Of a stretch of DNA of 64,000 nucleotides, positions 16,777 to 26,036 are shown piece by piece. The DNA lies in contig NZ_KB907245.1 of the NCBI RefSeq assembly GCF_000381905.1, forward strand, positions 86,540 to 150,539, written 5' to 3'. This stretch comes from Paenibacillus fonticola DSM 21315. Lineage in GTDB: Bacteria > Bacillota > Bacilli > Paenibacillales > Paenibacillaceae. Numbering within the stretch: the stretch's first letter is position 1; each line of letters starts with the position of its first letter. The notes beneath the pieces are model-generated. The model searched no databases, was not told the origin of the DNA, and saw only the letters and a program-made list of their open reading frames with translations. Position numbers and translations under genes: made by a program.

Positions 16777-16971
16777 TCATTGGCTGCGCTTGTTATATCT
16801 ACCAAAGATTACGATGGTTAGCACCGCACCTACAATGCCCACACCAGTTAGAGTCCCTTGTGCGAAATCCATCAAATTACTCCCGTTAGAATGAATAATT
16901 TGACTCAATGTTAGCGAGAAAATAGAGATTGTAAAGAGTATTCCTACATTTTGTTTTTGTTTTTTATTCAT
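16777..16971 (-). CDS. Small two-helix membrane protein of unknown function
   Basis: A 64-residue protein with two hydrophobic segments (VGILFTISIFSLTLSQII and GTLTGVGIVGAVLTIVIFG) and basic ends. The chosen ATG at 16969-16971 has GGAG eight bases upstream; an in-frame GTG nine bases earlier is possible. It lies 69 bases beyond the ABC permease gene on the same strand and could be a tail gene of that operon. No family recognised. Confidence 0.6.
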   Translation of the reverse strand: MNKKQKQNVGILFTISIFSLTLSQIIHSNGSNLMDFAQGTLTGVGIVGAVLTIVIFGRYNKRSQ

Positions 16972-17040
16972 TATTTCCACTCCTCAATATTGGTTTGACT
17001 CCGGACAGTCTCAACTATAAAGGTTACTCATAATATATGT

Positions 17041-18333
17041 TTAGATCTTATAAGCCTTCATCGCTTTGCGCAGTTCCTTCAGCGTCGGACGCTTGCCGTA
17101 CAGCAAGACGCCTGTGCGGTAAATTTTAGCGGCCAGCCAGCTGAAGAATACAATGGCGATAAGAAGAATAATCAGAGACAACCCGACCTCCAGGAGCGTT
17201 GCGTCCCCAACGCCAAACCGAAGCAGAGCTGTTACCGGAGATACAAACGGGATGTAAGAGCATACCTTGAGCAGCATGGAGTTCGGCGAAGACAAGCTGA
17301 ACATTGCGATATAGAACGCCGCCAAGGACAGCATCGTGATCGGCATGACCGCCTGGCCGAGATCCTCCGTGCGGCTGACAATGGAGCCTACCGCGGCATA
17401 CAAAGTGGCATACAGGAAGTAGCCCAAGATATAGAACAGGAGCCCCACGATAACAATTTGCAAATTAATTTGCGATAAATCCAAATTCAGTTCGGCCAAG
17501 GAAGCCTGATTGTACGGTAAGGCAAGATTGGCGGCAACGACAGCAATAAAGATGGCAATCTGCAGCAATCCGATCAGGAACATGCCTAGAATTTTGCCGA
17601 ACATTTGCGTCAGCGGCGAGACACTCGTCACCAGAATCTCCATAATCCGCGAGCTTTTCTCCGAAGTAACCTCTGCAGCAATCATGTTGCCCGTCATCGT
17701 ATTGGTCATGAAGAACAACACGATAAGCCCGTATACAATAACGTAATTGACCACCGCCGGCTTAGGATCTTCCTTTGTATCGGCAGCGCTGCCCGTCCCG
17801 GCGGTCCGCTCGGTCTTCTGTTCTTCGATGACGACTGGCGCGCTTATCGCTGCGATTTGCTCATCGGTTAGGGAGCTTCCACGAGTGACGTACTGCATTT
17901 TCACGTTCTCCAGAGCAGGCTGGAGTACCGACTGAAGGGTCAAATCCATGCCTTCCTTCTTCGAGGTGTAAGTGACCTTCGGAAATTGCAGTCCAACAGA
18001 CTCTCCGAACTCCAGATAACCCTTGATCGTTCCGTTCTCGAAATCATGAGTAAGCGCCTGTTCATTCGCTTGCTCGTATTTCACGAACTTGATTTTTCCA
18101 TCCGGCTGCTTGGCGATCATCGCTTCCAGCGATTCCGCAATCTCAGGTTGGCTGCCATAAACAAGGCCGATCCGCGATTCAGTGGACTCGTTACCAGTGA
18201 ATAATTGGATGATGTACGGCAGATGAATACCGACAGATAACAATACGGCGAAAATAATCGTGGTGACAACGAAGGACTTCGTTTTAAGCTTGTTGCTAAA
18301 CGTAAAATTAATGACCGGCAGCAGCTTATTCAT
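17041..18333 (-). CDS. ABC transporter permease, NatB/YhaP-like
   Basis: A 430-residue ABC-2 type permease: one N-terminal membrane helix, a large extracytoplasmic loop (about residues 45-180), then five or six helices (YVIVYGLIVLFFMTNTMTGN onward). This is the NatB/YhaP plan of exporters linked to sodium or antibiotic efflux. Its ATG overlaps the stop of the preceding ATPase gene (ATGAATAA), so the two are translationally coupled and form one transporter. Substrate not deducible. Confidence 0.88.
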   Translation of the reverse strand: MNKLLPVINFTFSNKLKTKSFVVTTIIFAVLLSVGIHLPYIIQLFTGNESTESRIGLVYGSQPEIAESLEAMIAKQPDGKIKFVKYEQANEQALTHDFENGTIKGYLEFGESVGLQFPKVTYTSKKEGMDLTLQSVLQPALENVKMQYVTRGSSLTDEQIAAISAPVVIEEQKTERTAGTGSAADTKEDPKPAVVNYVIVYGLIVLFFMTNTMTGNMIAAEVTSEKSSRIMEILVTSVSPLTQMFGKILGMFLIGLLQIAIFIAVVAANLALPYNQASLAELNLDLSQINLQIVIVGLLFYILGYFLYATLYAAVGSIVSRTEDLGQAVMPITMLSLAAFYIAMFSLSSPNSMLLKVCSYIPFVSPVTALLRFGVGDATLLEVGLSLIILLIAIVFFSWLAAKIYRTGVLLYGKRPTLKELRKAMKAYKI

Positions 18334-19231
18334 GCGATTCACCTACCTCTTTAATAAAGATTTGATTCAATGTCGGTTCCTTGATTTCGAAATGCTCAAC
18401 CGTGCTCTCTTCCATCGCCCGGCGCAAAATCTCCTGCGCGGCCGCTACATCGGAAATCCGCAGGGAATACCCTCTTTCACGGCGTTCGACCCGCTCTACG
18501 CCCGAAATATCTTCCAGGCCGGTGACCGTTCCGGTCGTATGAAGCAGAACTTCCTCACGCGGATAGCGCTTCTTGATGTCTTGAATCTTCCCTTGCAGTA
18601 CCGTATTGGAACGCTGCAAAATCGTAATGTTGCTGCACAGCTCCTCTACGTGCTCCATACGGTGGGTTGAGAACAGAATGCTCGTTCCTTCATCCCGCAG
18701 CTCCTTCACCGTGGCTTTGAGCAGTTCGACATTGACCGGATCGAGTCCGCTAAAGGCTTCATCCAGGATGAGGATTTTAGGCTTATGGACGACAGCTGCG
18801 ATAAAGCCCATTTTTTGCTGATTTCCTTTGGAGAGCTCTTCGATCTTCTTGTTGTAATAATCCGGCACCTCGAAGCGCTCCAGCCAGTAACGTAGGCTTT
18901 TATCCGCCTCCTTAGCCGACATCCCCTTCAGCCGCGCTAAATATATGATTTGATCGCTGACCTTTATTTTCGGATATAAACCGCGTTCTTCCGGCAAGTA
19001 GCCCATCTTGTGCTGCAATTCGCTACTGTACTCTTGCCCATGGTAGAGAATTCGCCCATCGTCGGGATAGATTAGCCCGAGCACCATCCGCATTGTCGTT
19101 GTTTTACCGGCCCCATTGCCGCCAAGCAGCCCGTATATTTCCCCCTCCTCCACTTGAAGGGATACGTCGTTTACGGCCGTTTTTTCTCCAAACTGCTTCG
19201 TTACCTGTTCCAGTACCAATGGTTTTGCCAT
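18326..19231 (-). CDS. ABC transporter ATP-binding protein, NatA/YhaQ-like
   Basis: A 301-residue ATPase: Walker A LLGGNGAGKTTTMRM (about residue 33), Q-loop GYLPEERGLYPKI, signature LSKGNQQKMGFIAAV and Walker B ILILDEAFSGLDP, then a C-terminal domain of about 80 residues typical of the NatA/YhaQ branch. Partner of the overlapping permease gene. Fourth gene of the five-gene operon that begins at 21.4 kb. Confidence 0.92.
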   Translation of the reverse strand: MAKPLVLEQVTKQFGEKTAVNDVSLQVEEGEIYGLLGGNGAGKTTTMRMVLGLIYPDDGRILYHGQEYSSELQHKMGYLPEERGLYPKIKVSDQIIYLARLKGMSAKEADKSLRYWLERFEVPDYYNKKIEELSKGNQQKMGFIAAVVHKPKILILDEAFSGLDPVNVELLKATVKELRDEGTSILFSTHRMEHVEELCSNITILQRSNTVLQGKIQDIKKRYPREEVLLHTTGTVTGLEDISGVERVERRERGYSLRISDVAAAQEILRRAMEESTVEHFEIKEPTLNQIFIKEVGESHE

Positions 19232-19286
19232 CGTGTCAGCCTCCTTTTACCATGCTTGTATTTCAGTATCAATAAATCAATAAACA

Positions 19287-20186
19287 TCACTTATACTCCG
19301 GAGCGTACCCTTGGATCCATAGCTCAAGCACCTCTTCCAGTTCAAGAGCCCGGGTACGCTTTACTTGAAGATCCTTGGATTGCTGCAGTTCGCTAATGAA
19401 AGCTTCGTTTCGAACGATCAATTTATGCATCGACGGTCCATCCTCATCGCACCGAATCAGCTCAGGTCTTCCCTTCCATTCGCCTAAATCGCCGGCCACC
19501 CAAGCTTCATAGCAGCTTCCGTAAAGCAGGTCTTTCTCCACCATGCCCAGCACTTTGCCTTGATGCACCAATACGATGTAATCGGCAAGCCGCTTTACTT
19601 CCTCCACGATATGGGTGGCCATAATAATGGTAACATCCTCCCCCATCATGCTCTCCTGAAGCTCTTCGAGCATATCCTTCCAGACAAAAGGATCAAGCCC
19701 GGACGATAGTTCATCGAGAATAAGCAGCTTAGGGCTTGTGGCCAGGGCAGCAGCAACCTCGAATTTGCGGCGCTCCCCCTTGGACATACGGCTCAGCCGT
19801 TCATTCCGCGGCACCTCAAAGTGTGTCATCAATCGCTCAAATTTCTTTTGATCCCAGGATGGATACCAGTGAGCCCGGAAGCTCGCGGCCTGCTCCGCGG
19901 TCTGGTAGTTTTCCTCTGCAACCGGATTCTCTGACACATAAGCCATCTTGCTTCTGATTTCCTGCGGCAAATCGCCGGCACTCTTTTCCCCAAACCACTT
20001 AATTTCCCCTTCATCCGGAATAAGGCTCCGAGTCAGCATATGGAGAATCGTACTTTTACCTGAGCCGTTGGTGCCGACCAGCGCGACGATGTATCCCTGG
20101 GGAATTTGGAGATTGATGGGCCCAATCGTTTTCCGCCGGCGTTTCTTTACGATATCTTTAAGCTCTAGCGCCAATGCTTCGTTCAT
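19287..20186 (-). CDS. ABC transporter ATP-binding protein, YtrB-like
   Basis: A 299-residue ATPase with Walker A LVGTNGSGKSTILHML, signature MSKGERRKFEVAAAL, Walker B LLILDELSSGLDP and the switch histidine in ATHIVEEV. It starts three bases after the GntR regulator stop, with GGGAGGGGAGC upstream. The likely membrane partner is the permease encoded first in the operon (20645-21376). YtrB-like ATPases belong to cell-envelope-stress ABC systems in B. subtilis. Confidence 0.9.
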   Translation of the reverse strand: MNEALALELKDIVKKRRRKTIGPINLQIPQGYIVALVGTNGSGKSTILHMLTRSLIPDEGEIKWFGEKSAGDLPQEIRSKMAYVSENPVAEENYQTAEQAASFRAHWYPSWDQKKFERLMTHFEVPRNERLSRMSKGERRKFEVAAALATSPKLLILDELSSGLDPFVWKDMLEELQESMMGEDVTIIMATHIVEEVKRLADYIVLVHQGKVLGMVEKDLLYGSCYEAWVAGDLGEWKGRPELIRCDEDGPSMHKLIVRNEAFISELQQSKDLQVKRTRALELEEVLELWIQGYAPEYK

Positions 20187-20188
20187 TC

Positions 20189-20596
20189 CTAGCTCCCCTC
20201 CCCCGCTTGCGAACGGTATTTGTTTTTAATGATTTCCAGAAAAAGAGCCTTGAGCTCTTCCTCGCTATATTGAACGGATAAGCCCGCATCGACTGCGGCT
20301 TCTACGGCTTCCTGCACGACCATCCTGCGGTATTCACTCCTCTCGCTATGTCCAACCCGAGCGACAAAGGTGCCCGTACCTTGTTTAGTCAGCAGCAGCC
20401 CTTCGTTCTCCAAATCCTGATATACCCTGCGAACCGTAATTACACTGCATTTTAAACTGCTTGCAAATTCCCGGATAGAAGGAAGTAGTGTCCCTTCCTC
20501 AATCTGTCCGCTGACAATTAAAGAACGCAACTGTGTCTCTATTTGAAAATATAAGGGTTCTGCGCTATTCTCATTGATCTGAATGGGAATCCACAC
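20189..20596 (-). CDS. GntR family repressor, YtrA-like
   Basis: A 135-residue regulator: an N-terminal winged helix of the GntR type (PLYFQIETQLRSLIVSGQI, LPSIREFASSLKCSVITVRR, LLLTKQGTGTFV) and only a short C-terminal dimerisation tail, the architecture of the YtrA subfamily. It starts at GTG after GGAGGTGAG. It is the second gene of the ABC operon and should repress its promoter; a matching palindrome is at 21461-21478. Confidence 0.9.
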   Translation of the reverse strand: MWIPIQINENSAEPLYFQIETQLRSLIVSGQIEEGTLLPSIREFASSLKCSVITVRRVYQDLENEGLLLTKQGTGTFVARVGHSERSEYRRMVVQEAVEAAVDAGLSVQYSEEELKALFLEIIKNKYRSQAGEGS

Positions 20597-20644
20597 CTTT
20601 CTATCTCACCTCCGGGTTATCCCTGTCGGAAATTATTTCCGCGA

Positions 20645-21376
20645 TCATATCAAATCCCTCTTTCCCAATTTGCTTAACGTCATTTTGCAAAATAGAGCCA
20701 AGGATGATCCTCCAAGGATCAACATTCCCCACATTAAAGGCGATAAAAGCGAATACCGCTTGGACTGCTCTAGTGTGTATACGAGCATATTCCCGTCGAA
20801 CCAGTGAATCAAAAATGCCAGCATGCCTACCGCGAGCGCGGAAAGAGCACTAACCCAGAAGTACCCGCGTCCTCTGCTGAGAAATTCAAAGTAAATATAT
20901 ATTCCGTTAACGAATAGCAGGTATCCGGTCCATGTCAATGCGAAGGTGAGCATCCTTCCCACATCGCTAAGCCAGTCACTGGTGAACCCCGTAATCAGAT
21001 AATAAGTCGGATAAAATATAAGGCCATTAAACAGCGTCGCCGTAAGCAACTGAATGATCCGTCCCCTCATCACCGTAATCGCAGGGATGGGCAGTGTCCG
21101 GTAATATTGCAGCATGCGGGTGTACGAATCTTCCTTAAGGTAGTTAAAAGACCGCCTAGAGAAGTAAAAGCCAGTAATGGGGATTATTACGAACAGCATG
21201 AAATCCTGCAATGGATTCAAGTATTCTCCCGAGTTGTTCGATGAAGTCGCCCATGCCATAATCGCAATCCCAGCACCCACATATATCATGCTGATCACGT
21301 TCCAAATCAGATACAGCCGATCCAGCACTAAATCCCTTTTAAAAATAACCCATGCGTCTTTCCAGGTATTGTTCAA
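20645..21376 (-). CDS. ABC transporter permease (six helices)
   Basis: About 243 residues, nearly all hydrophobic, with six predicted helices and no large soluble domain. The first helix follows KDAWVIFKRDLVLDRLYLIW and a conserved-looking cytoplasmic turn FYFSRRSFNYLKEDSYTRML lies between helices two and three. The frame begins at a TTG at 21385 that touches the AAGGAAGG; the TTG at 21374-21376 has a nine-base gap and is the better start. First gene of the operon, partner of the YtrB-like ATPase. Confidence 0.82.
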   Translation of the reverse strand: MNNTWKDAWVIFKRDLVLDRLYLIWNVISMIYVGAGIAIMAWATSSNNSGEYLNPLQDFMLFVIIPITGFYFSRRSFNYLKEDSYTRMLQYYRTLPIPAITVMRGRIIQLLTATLFNGLIFYPTYYLITGFTSDWLSDVGRMLTFALTWTGYLLFVNGIYIYFEFLSRGRGYFWVSALSALAVGMLAFLIHWFDGNMLVYTLEQSKRYSLLSPLMWGMLILGGSSLALFCKMTLSKLGKRDLI

Positions 21377-21460
21377 GCCGATCAACCTTCCTTCGCCAAT
21401 TAGAATTGCATTTCGATCATGACGATCCTTAATGTTCAGTGTGTATTTATGTGTGCTTAC

Positions 21461-21508
21461 TGTATATATCTTTATACACAGTATATACGGGTCGTTTTAA
21501 GACGTCAA
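21461..21508 (-). promoter_or_regulatory. Promoter and GntR-type operator of the ABC operon
   Basis: On the minus strand: -35 TTGACG (21503-21508), exactly 17 bases, -10 TATACT (21480-21485), and just downstream the perfect inverted repeat TGTATA-N6-TATACA (21461-21478) over the expected start point. Such palindromes are bound by YtrA-type GntR repressors, so autorepression is likely. Confidence 0.78.
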
Positions 21509-21520
21509 TCCCCTTTTTGG

Positions 21521-21573
21521 AAAAAAATAAAGACCCCGTTCTCAAGCGTACACCGCTCAAGATCGAGGTCTTG
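21521..21573 (-). terminator. Terminator of the caa3 oxidase cluster
   Basis: On the minus strand a long stem (AAGACCTCG..CTTGAGCG with CGCTTGAG..CGGGGTCTT) is followed by TATTTTTTT. It closes the ctaC-to-CtaM-like operon. Confidence 0.88.
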
Positions 21574-21584
21574 CCGTTTATTCC

Positions 21585-22055
21585 TTATGTGCCAAGCAGA
21601 ATATCCCATACCGGCTTCGTATGCCCGCCCGGATACAGTACGTACAACAATACATACACAGCTACCCCGGTGATGGCCGTGAAAAACCAAATGATCGACG
21701 TAACTTTGCCCCATTTGCGATGCTTTGCATACTTCTCCTTGAAGCCAAGCGTCAAGGTCGTGATACCGAACACGGCAGCCACTGTCGCCAGAACAATGTG
21801 GAAAATAAGAAACGTCTGATAGTAAGGCTTAAGCCCAACCGGACCGCCCCAAGCGGTGTTGCCGATAAAAGCGGTGCGCGACGTATAGATGATAAAGAAA
21901 ATGATTGCCGCGATCGCCGCTGCGATCATCGTTTTCTTATGGGCCTCTCTTTTGCCCTTAATGATCTGTCCCCAGCCGATGGCCACCAATACTGCGCTGA
22001 TGACGATAAATGATGTGCTGAGCGTGGGGAAAAGCGTAAATAAATCCATTTCCAT
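21585..22055 (-). CDS. ctaM: DUF420 membrane protein, CtaM-like oxidase assembly factor
   Basis: A 156-residue protein with about four or five membrane helices: LSTSFIVISAVLVAIGW, MIAAAIAAIIFFIIY, then FLIFHIVLATVAAVFGITTL with a conserved histidine and HRKWGKVTSIIWFFTAITG. This is the DUF420 family, to which CtaM of Staphylococcus and YozB of Bacillus belong, required for maturing haem-copper oxidase. Its position at the end of the cta operon supports that role. Symbol given by family and context. Confidence 0.78.
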   Translation of the reverse strand: MEMDLFTLFPTLSTSFIVISAVLVAIGWGQIIKGKREAHKKTMIAAAIAAIIFFIIYTSRTAFIGNTAWGGPVGLKPYYQTFLIFHIVLATVAAVFGITTLTLGFKEKYAKHRKWGKVTSIIWFFTAITGVAVYVLLYVLYPGGHTKPVWDILLGT

Positions 22056-22117
22056 CCTCCTGCCCTACAATGTCTTATTTAGAGACAATTCTATAAGTCA
22101 AATCTTGCGTAAGTTCC

Positions 22118-23044
22118 TTAACCCTGATTCAGTTCGCCTGGAGGCACATCCGCAATCAGACTATCTTCTGCATCCTCTTTATTCTCCTGTTTATACCAAC
22201 GGAAAAATACATAAGCCAACATCGACGCGAAAATAAGTTCCTGCGTATATTTCATCAGGATTCCGCCGACTTGCTGATCCACACGGGGCTCCAGGAAGCC
22301 GAAAAACTCAGGCCCGCCGAATTGACTCAGCAGGGCCGCCGGGTCACTGTTAGGTACACAATACCCCATCGCTTTGGCCCATATATTGGGATCGCTGTAG
22401 GTGGCGTAAAGCGGCTCGCTGGCAAAGATGATCAAGCCGCAGGCCGGCGTCAACAGCACCATGTTCAAAAAAATGAAGCCGAGCTTCTTCAAGCCCTGTG
22501 GAGTCGCGCGTTCCGGGATCGGATTGACGAACGTCCACCACATCAGTATGGCTGCTATGAACAGGACTATATAATACAGGCGGTGAATTCCAAAGTTAAG
22601 CATAACATAATCAAGCACCACAGGGAGGTGATAGATTGAGAACAATCCGTTAAATAAGATGGCAGCGACAACAGGATGAACTAAAAACTTCAGTTTTTTT
22701 ACCGGACTTTGTTCCAAAACCTTTACGACATAACGCCAGATCCACGGCGGAATTCCCAACATGATCAGCGGCGGAGCAACGATATAAGACAACGCCATAG
22801 ACAGCATATGAAAGCTGAACATCGTATGGCCTAGCAAATTGACGGGGCCGCCTTGGGCCAAGTGCAATAAGAACATCCCCGTAACGAACATCACTCTTCG
22901 GCCAAAAGAAGTCGGCTCACTGTGGGCAAATCGCTCACTAAGCGGGCCAACCAGCAAAAAATAGCCGGCTGTGACAAACAGCATAAATGACAAAAGTACG
23001 GGACTCCAAACATCTTTAAAGCTAAAATATTGTAATCCCAGCAA
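22118..23044 (-). CDS. ctaG: caa3 oxidase assembly factor CtaG
   Basis: A 308-residue membrane protein with seven helices and the family marks FLLHLAQGGPVNLLGHTMFSFHM and YHLPVVLDYVM. CtaG is needed for copper insertion or assembly of caa3 oxidase in Bacillus. The start is TTG (23042-23044) with GGAGGGAG eight bases upstream. Sixth from last in the cluster order ctaC-D-E-F-G-M, separated from ctaF by about 100 bases. Confidence 0.93.
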   Translation of the reverse strand: MLGLQYFSFKDVWSPVLLSFMLFVTAGYFLLVGPLSERFAHSEPTSFGRRVMFVTGMFLLHLAQGGPVNLLGHTMFSFHMLSMALSYIVAPPLIMLGIPPWIWRYVVKVLEQSPVKKLKFLVHPVVAAILFNGLFSIYHLPVVLDYVMLNFGIHRLYYIVLFIAAILMWWTFVNPIPERATPQGLKKLGFIFLNMVLLTPACGLIIFASEPLYATYSDPNIWAKAMGYCVPNSDPAALLSQFGGPEFFGFLEPRVDQQVGGILMKYTQELIFASMLAYVFFRWYKQENKEDAEDSLIADVPPGELNQG

Positions 23045-23145
23045 TGTAAAAACTCCCTCCGCCGCTTTTGAAATCTGTCCAAATTGTGAACTGACCCCTT
23101 AATATACAAAAGAGGGGGCTTTAAGCAAGCCCGCCTCTTTTGATT

Positions 23146-23463
23146 CTACCACCACATCCAGTAGAGCGCCGCAATGATACACAGTCCAGCGACGAAAAAT
23201 CCTCCAGCCATAAACACAATCGGAATCATATGGCCCTTATCTTTCAAATGCATCCAGTAACCTAGCTGAACAAGGACTTGCAGAACAGCCATGACTAGTA
23301 ACAGAATTACTGTAAAGGCCGTATTCACGCCTCCCGCAGCTACTGTAGCAAAAGCGATCGCTGTCAGGACAATGGAAAATATAAAAGCTATGACATGCTT
23401 TCGTGGCCCTTCATGGCGGTGCCGGTGCCTTACAACAGAACCGTCATTGTGATGATCTGTCAT
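23146..23463 (-). CDS. ctaF: Cytochrome c oxidase subunit IV CtaF
   Basis: A 105-residue protein with a histidine-rich cytoplasmic head (TDHHNDGSVVRHRHRHEG) and three helices, including QVLVQLGYWMHLKDKGHMIP, typical of the small subunit IV of Bacillus caa3 oxidase. It begins three bases after the ctaE stop. Confidence 0.92.
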   Translation of the reverse strand: MTDHHNDGSVVRHRHRHEGPRKHVIAFIFSIVLTAIAFATVAAGGVNTAFTVILLLVMAVLQVLVQLGYWMHLKDKGHMIPIVFMAGGFFVAGLCIIAALYWMWW

Positions 23464-23466
23464 CGC

Positions 23467-24096
23467 TTAACCTACCACCTTTCCAAGCAGGTAAACTACC
23501 GTAAACACGAACACCCATACAACGTCAACAAAGTGCCAATACATCGCGGACACGTACACCTTCGGGGCTGTAACGACGGTCAATCCCTTTTTGGCTACTT
23601 GGCCGATAATGATTGAAATCCAGCAAATTCCGAAAATGACGTGCGCACCATGGAAGCCTACCAGCGTATAGAATGAAGAACTGAAAGCACTGGTCGTCAT
23701 CCCATATCCATAATGGGTCACATACTCATAAAACTCATAGATTTCCAAGCATAGAAATCCAAAGCCAAGCAGTACCGTAACCGTCAGCCAAGTCAAGAGC
23801 GATTTCACATTGCCCCGATGCATGGCCTGAATCGAGAATACGCTCGTCAAGCTGCTCACTAATAGGATCAGTGTCGCAACTGCGGTAATCGGCAAGCTGA
23901 ACAGCTCGGAGGCCGACGGACCGTCAGCCACCTGGTTCCGAAGTGTCAGGAACGTCGCGAATAAAGTACCGAACAGAACAGCCTCTCCGGCAAGGAAAAG
24001 CCAAAAGCCCAGTATTTTATTGCGTCCCTCCAGCGTTGCCTTCTCCGGTTCGTGGGGTAACGTGTTCGTAGCCTTCTGTGCATGAAGAGTACTCAT
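23467..24096 (-). CDS. ctaE: Cytochrome c oxidase subunit III CtaE
   Basis: A 209-residue five-helix subunit III: KILGFWLFLAGEAVLFGTLF at the N-terminus, GFHGAHVIFGICWI in the fourth helix and YWHFVDVVWVFVFTVVYLL at the end. Its ATG overlaps the ctaD stop by four bases (ATGA). It stabilises the proton-pumping core. Confidence 0.95.
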   Translation of the reverse strand: MSTLHAQKATNTLPHEPEKATLEGRNKILGFWLFLAGEAVLFGTLFATFLTLRNQVADGPSASELFSLPITAVATLILLVSSLTSVFSIQAMHRGNVKSLLTWLTVTVLLGFGFLCLEIYEFYEYVTHYGYGMTTSAFSSSFYTLVGFHGAHVIFGICWISIIIGQVAKKGLTVVTAPKVYVSAMYWHFVDVVWVFVFTVVYLLGKVVG

Positions 24097-25982
24097 GCTT
24101 CTACCCCCTTCCCGTCGATTTCTTCCGGTTCAATATGCCATCCTTCATCATCATTGATGGAATGAACGATCATCGAGCCGAAGGTAATTCCCAAGCCGAG
24201 AATAACAACAATATAATTGTTGAAAATAAAGTTAAGCGCACTGTTGCCGAAATCCTCCGTTGTAAACATGAAGCCAAGTCCCGCAATGAACAGTCCTACG
24301 GACATTACAAACGGAATGATCGTTGGTGAAGGCATATGAATCGGCCCCACCGGCTCCGCTGGCGTCATTTCAGTGTTACCGGCCATCTTCTCTTTCCAGT
24401 AAGCGTCAAGGCCGCGTACAAGCGGAAGCTGTTTGAAGTTATACTCCGGCGGAGGAGATGGAATAGCCCACTCCAGCGTCCGGCCGTCGCCCCAGGGATC
24501 GTTCTCTACTCCTGAAGGCTTTCTAGCCGTAATGGCAATATTGATCAGGAATATAATGACCCCTACACCCATCAAGAACGCGCCGATCGTACTAAGTACG
24601 TTCATCATATCAAAGCCCTGATTCGGCAGATATGTATATACGCGGCGCTGCATTCCGATCAAACCAAGGAAATGCTGCAGGAAGAAAGTCAGGTGGAAAC
24701 CGATAATAAACGTCCAGAACTCGATTTTACCAAGCGTTTCGTTCAATACACGGCCGAACATTTTCGGCCACCAGTAGTGCAGTCCGGAGAACAAACCAAG
24801 CACCAGCCCACCGACGATAACATAGTGGAAATGCGCAACTACGAAATACGTATCATGGAACTGGTAATCCGCTGGCGCAGCACCAAGCATAACGCCTGTT
24901 ACCCCGCCCATAACGAACGTAGGAATAAATCCGGCTGCGAATAAGTTAGCGGTATTAAACGTAATTTGTCCGCCCCACATCGTAAACAACCAGTTAAAGA
25001 TTTTAATCCCTGTCGGTACGGCAATCAACATCGTGGCAATAGCGAAGAGCGCATTCGCTACAGGTCCCATTCCTGTTGTGAACATATGGTGCGCCCAAAC
25101 CATGAAGCCCAAGAAGGCGATCAGGATCGTTGCGAACACCATCGAGCTGTATCCGAACAAGCGCTTACGCGAGAACGTACTTACAACTTCGGAAATAATT
25201 CCGAAAGCAGGCAGAATCAGAATGTAAACTTCAGGGTGCCCGAAGATCCAAAATATATGCTGCCACAAAACCGGGTTTCCGCCCAGCTCTACGTTAAAGA
25301 AGTTTGCCCCCAAAATCCGGTCAAAGCTAAGGAGCACCAATCCTACCGTAATCGCAGGGAATGCAAACAGGATCATAGCCGATGTAACGAAAGTCGTCCA
25401 TGTAAACATCGGCATCCGCATGAAGGACATGCCCGGCGCCCGCATCGTAATAATTGTCGCCAGGAAGTTAATCCCCCCGATCAGCGTACCCAAACCGGCG
25501 ATCTGCAAGCCGATCGTATAAAAGTCGACCCCATGCGTCGTACTGTATGTCGTTGAGGACAACGGTGCATAAGCAGTCCAGCCGCCGTCCGGCGCTCCGC
25601 CCATAAACCAGCTCAGGTTAAGCAGCAAGCCCCCAAACAGAAACGTCCAGAAGCCGAGCGAGTTCAAGAACGGAAACGCAACGTCGCGCGCCCCGATTTG
25701 CAGCGGAATAACCGCATTCATAATCGCAAAAATAATAGGCATAACCCCGAGGAATATCATTGTAGTACCATGCATTGTAATTAATTCATTAAATTGCTGA
25801 GCCGTTACAAACGTGCTCATTGGCTTCCATAGCTGAACGCGGATCAAGAGCGCCTCAATTCCGCCTATGCCAAAGAAGAAGCCGCCTGCAACCAAATACA
25901 GTATGGCTATTTTCTTATGGTCAACTGTCGTCAACCAGTCCATCAAACCCTTGTGTCGCTTGACACTGTGAGCGTGAGCCAA
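24093..25982 (-). CDS. ctaD: Cytochrome c oxidase subunit I CtaD
   Basis: A subunit I of about 629 residues with twelve core helices plus C-terminal extension, carrying the haem and CuB ligands: MHGTTMIF, WIFGHPEVYILILPAFG (His-Pro-Glu-Val-Tyr crosslink), MVWAHHMFTTGM, and FHYVIVGG. It reduces oxygen to water while pumping protons. The frame reaches 26012, but AAAGGGGG lies eight bases before a TTG at 25980-25982, giving an N-terminus MAHAHSVKRHKG; this start is preferred. Confidence 0.95.
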   Translation of the reverse strand: MAHAHSVKRHKGLMDWLTTVDHKKIAILYLVAGGFFFGIGGIEALLIRVQLWKPMSTFVTAQQFNELITMHGTTMIFLGVMPIIFAIMNAVIPLQIGARDVAFPFLNSLGFWTFLFGGLLLNLSWFMGGAPDGGWTAYAPLSSTTYSTTHGVDFYTIGLQIAGLGTLIGGINFLATIITMRAPGMSFMRMPMFTWTTFVTSAMILFAFPAITVGLVLLSFDRILGANFFNVELGGNPVLWQHIFWIFGHPEVYILILPAFGIISEVVSTFSRKRLFGYSSMVFATILIAFLGFMVWAHHMFTTGMGPVANALFAIATMLIAVPTGIKIFNWLFTMWGGQITFNTANLFAAGFIPTFVMGGVTGVMLGAAPADYQFHDTYFVVAHFHYVIVGGLVLGLFSGLHYWWPKMFGRVLNETLGKIEFWTFIIGFHLTFFLQHFLGLIGMQRRVYTYLPNQGFDMMNVLSTIGAFLMGVGVIIFLINIAITARKPSGVENDPWGDGRTLEWAIPSPPPEYNFKQLPLVRGLDAYWKEKMAGNTEMTPAEPVGPIHMPSPTIIPFVMSVGLFIAGLGFMFTTEDFGNSALNFIFNNYIVVILGLGITFGSMIVHSINDDEGWHIEPEEIDGKGVEA

Positions 25983-26036
25983 GGTTTGTACCCCCTTTAA
26001 ATTCCTGTGCATCAGTGCTGTCTGACAAGCGGACTA

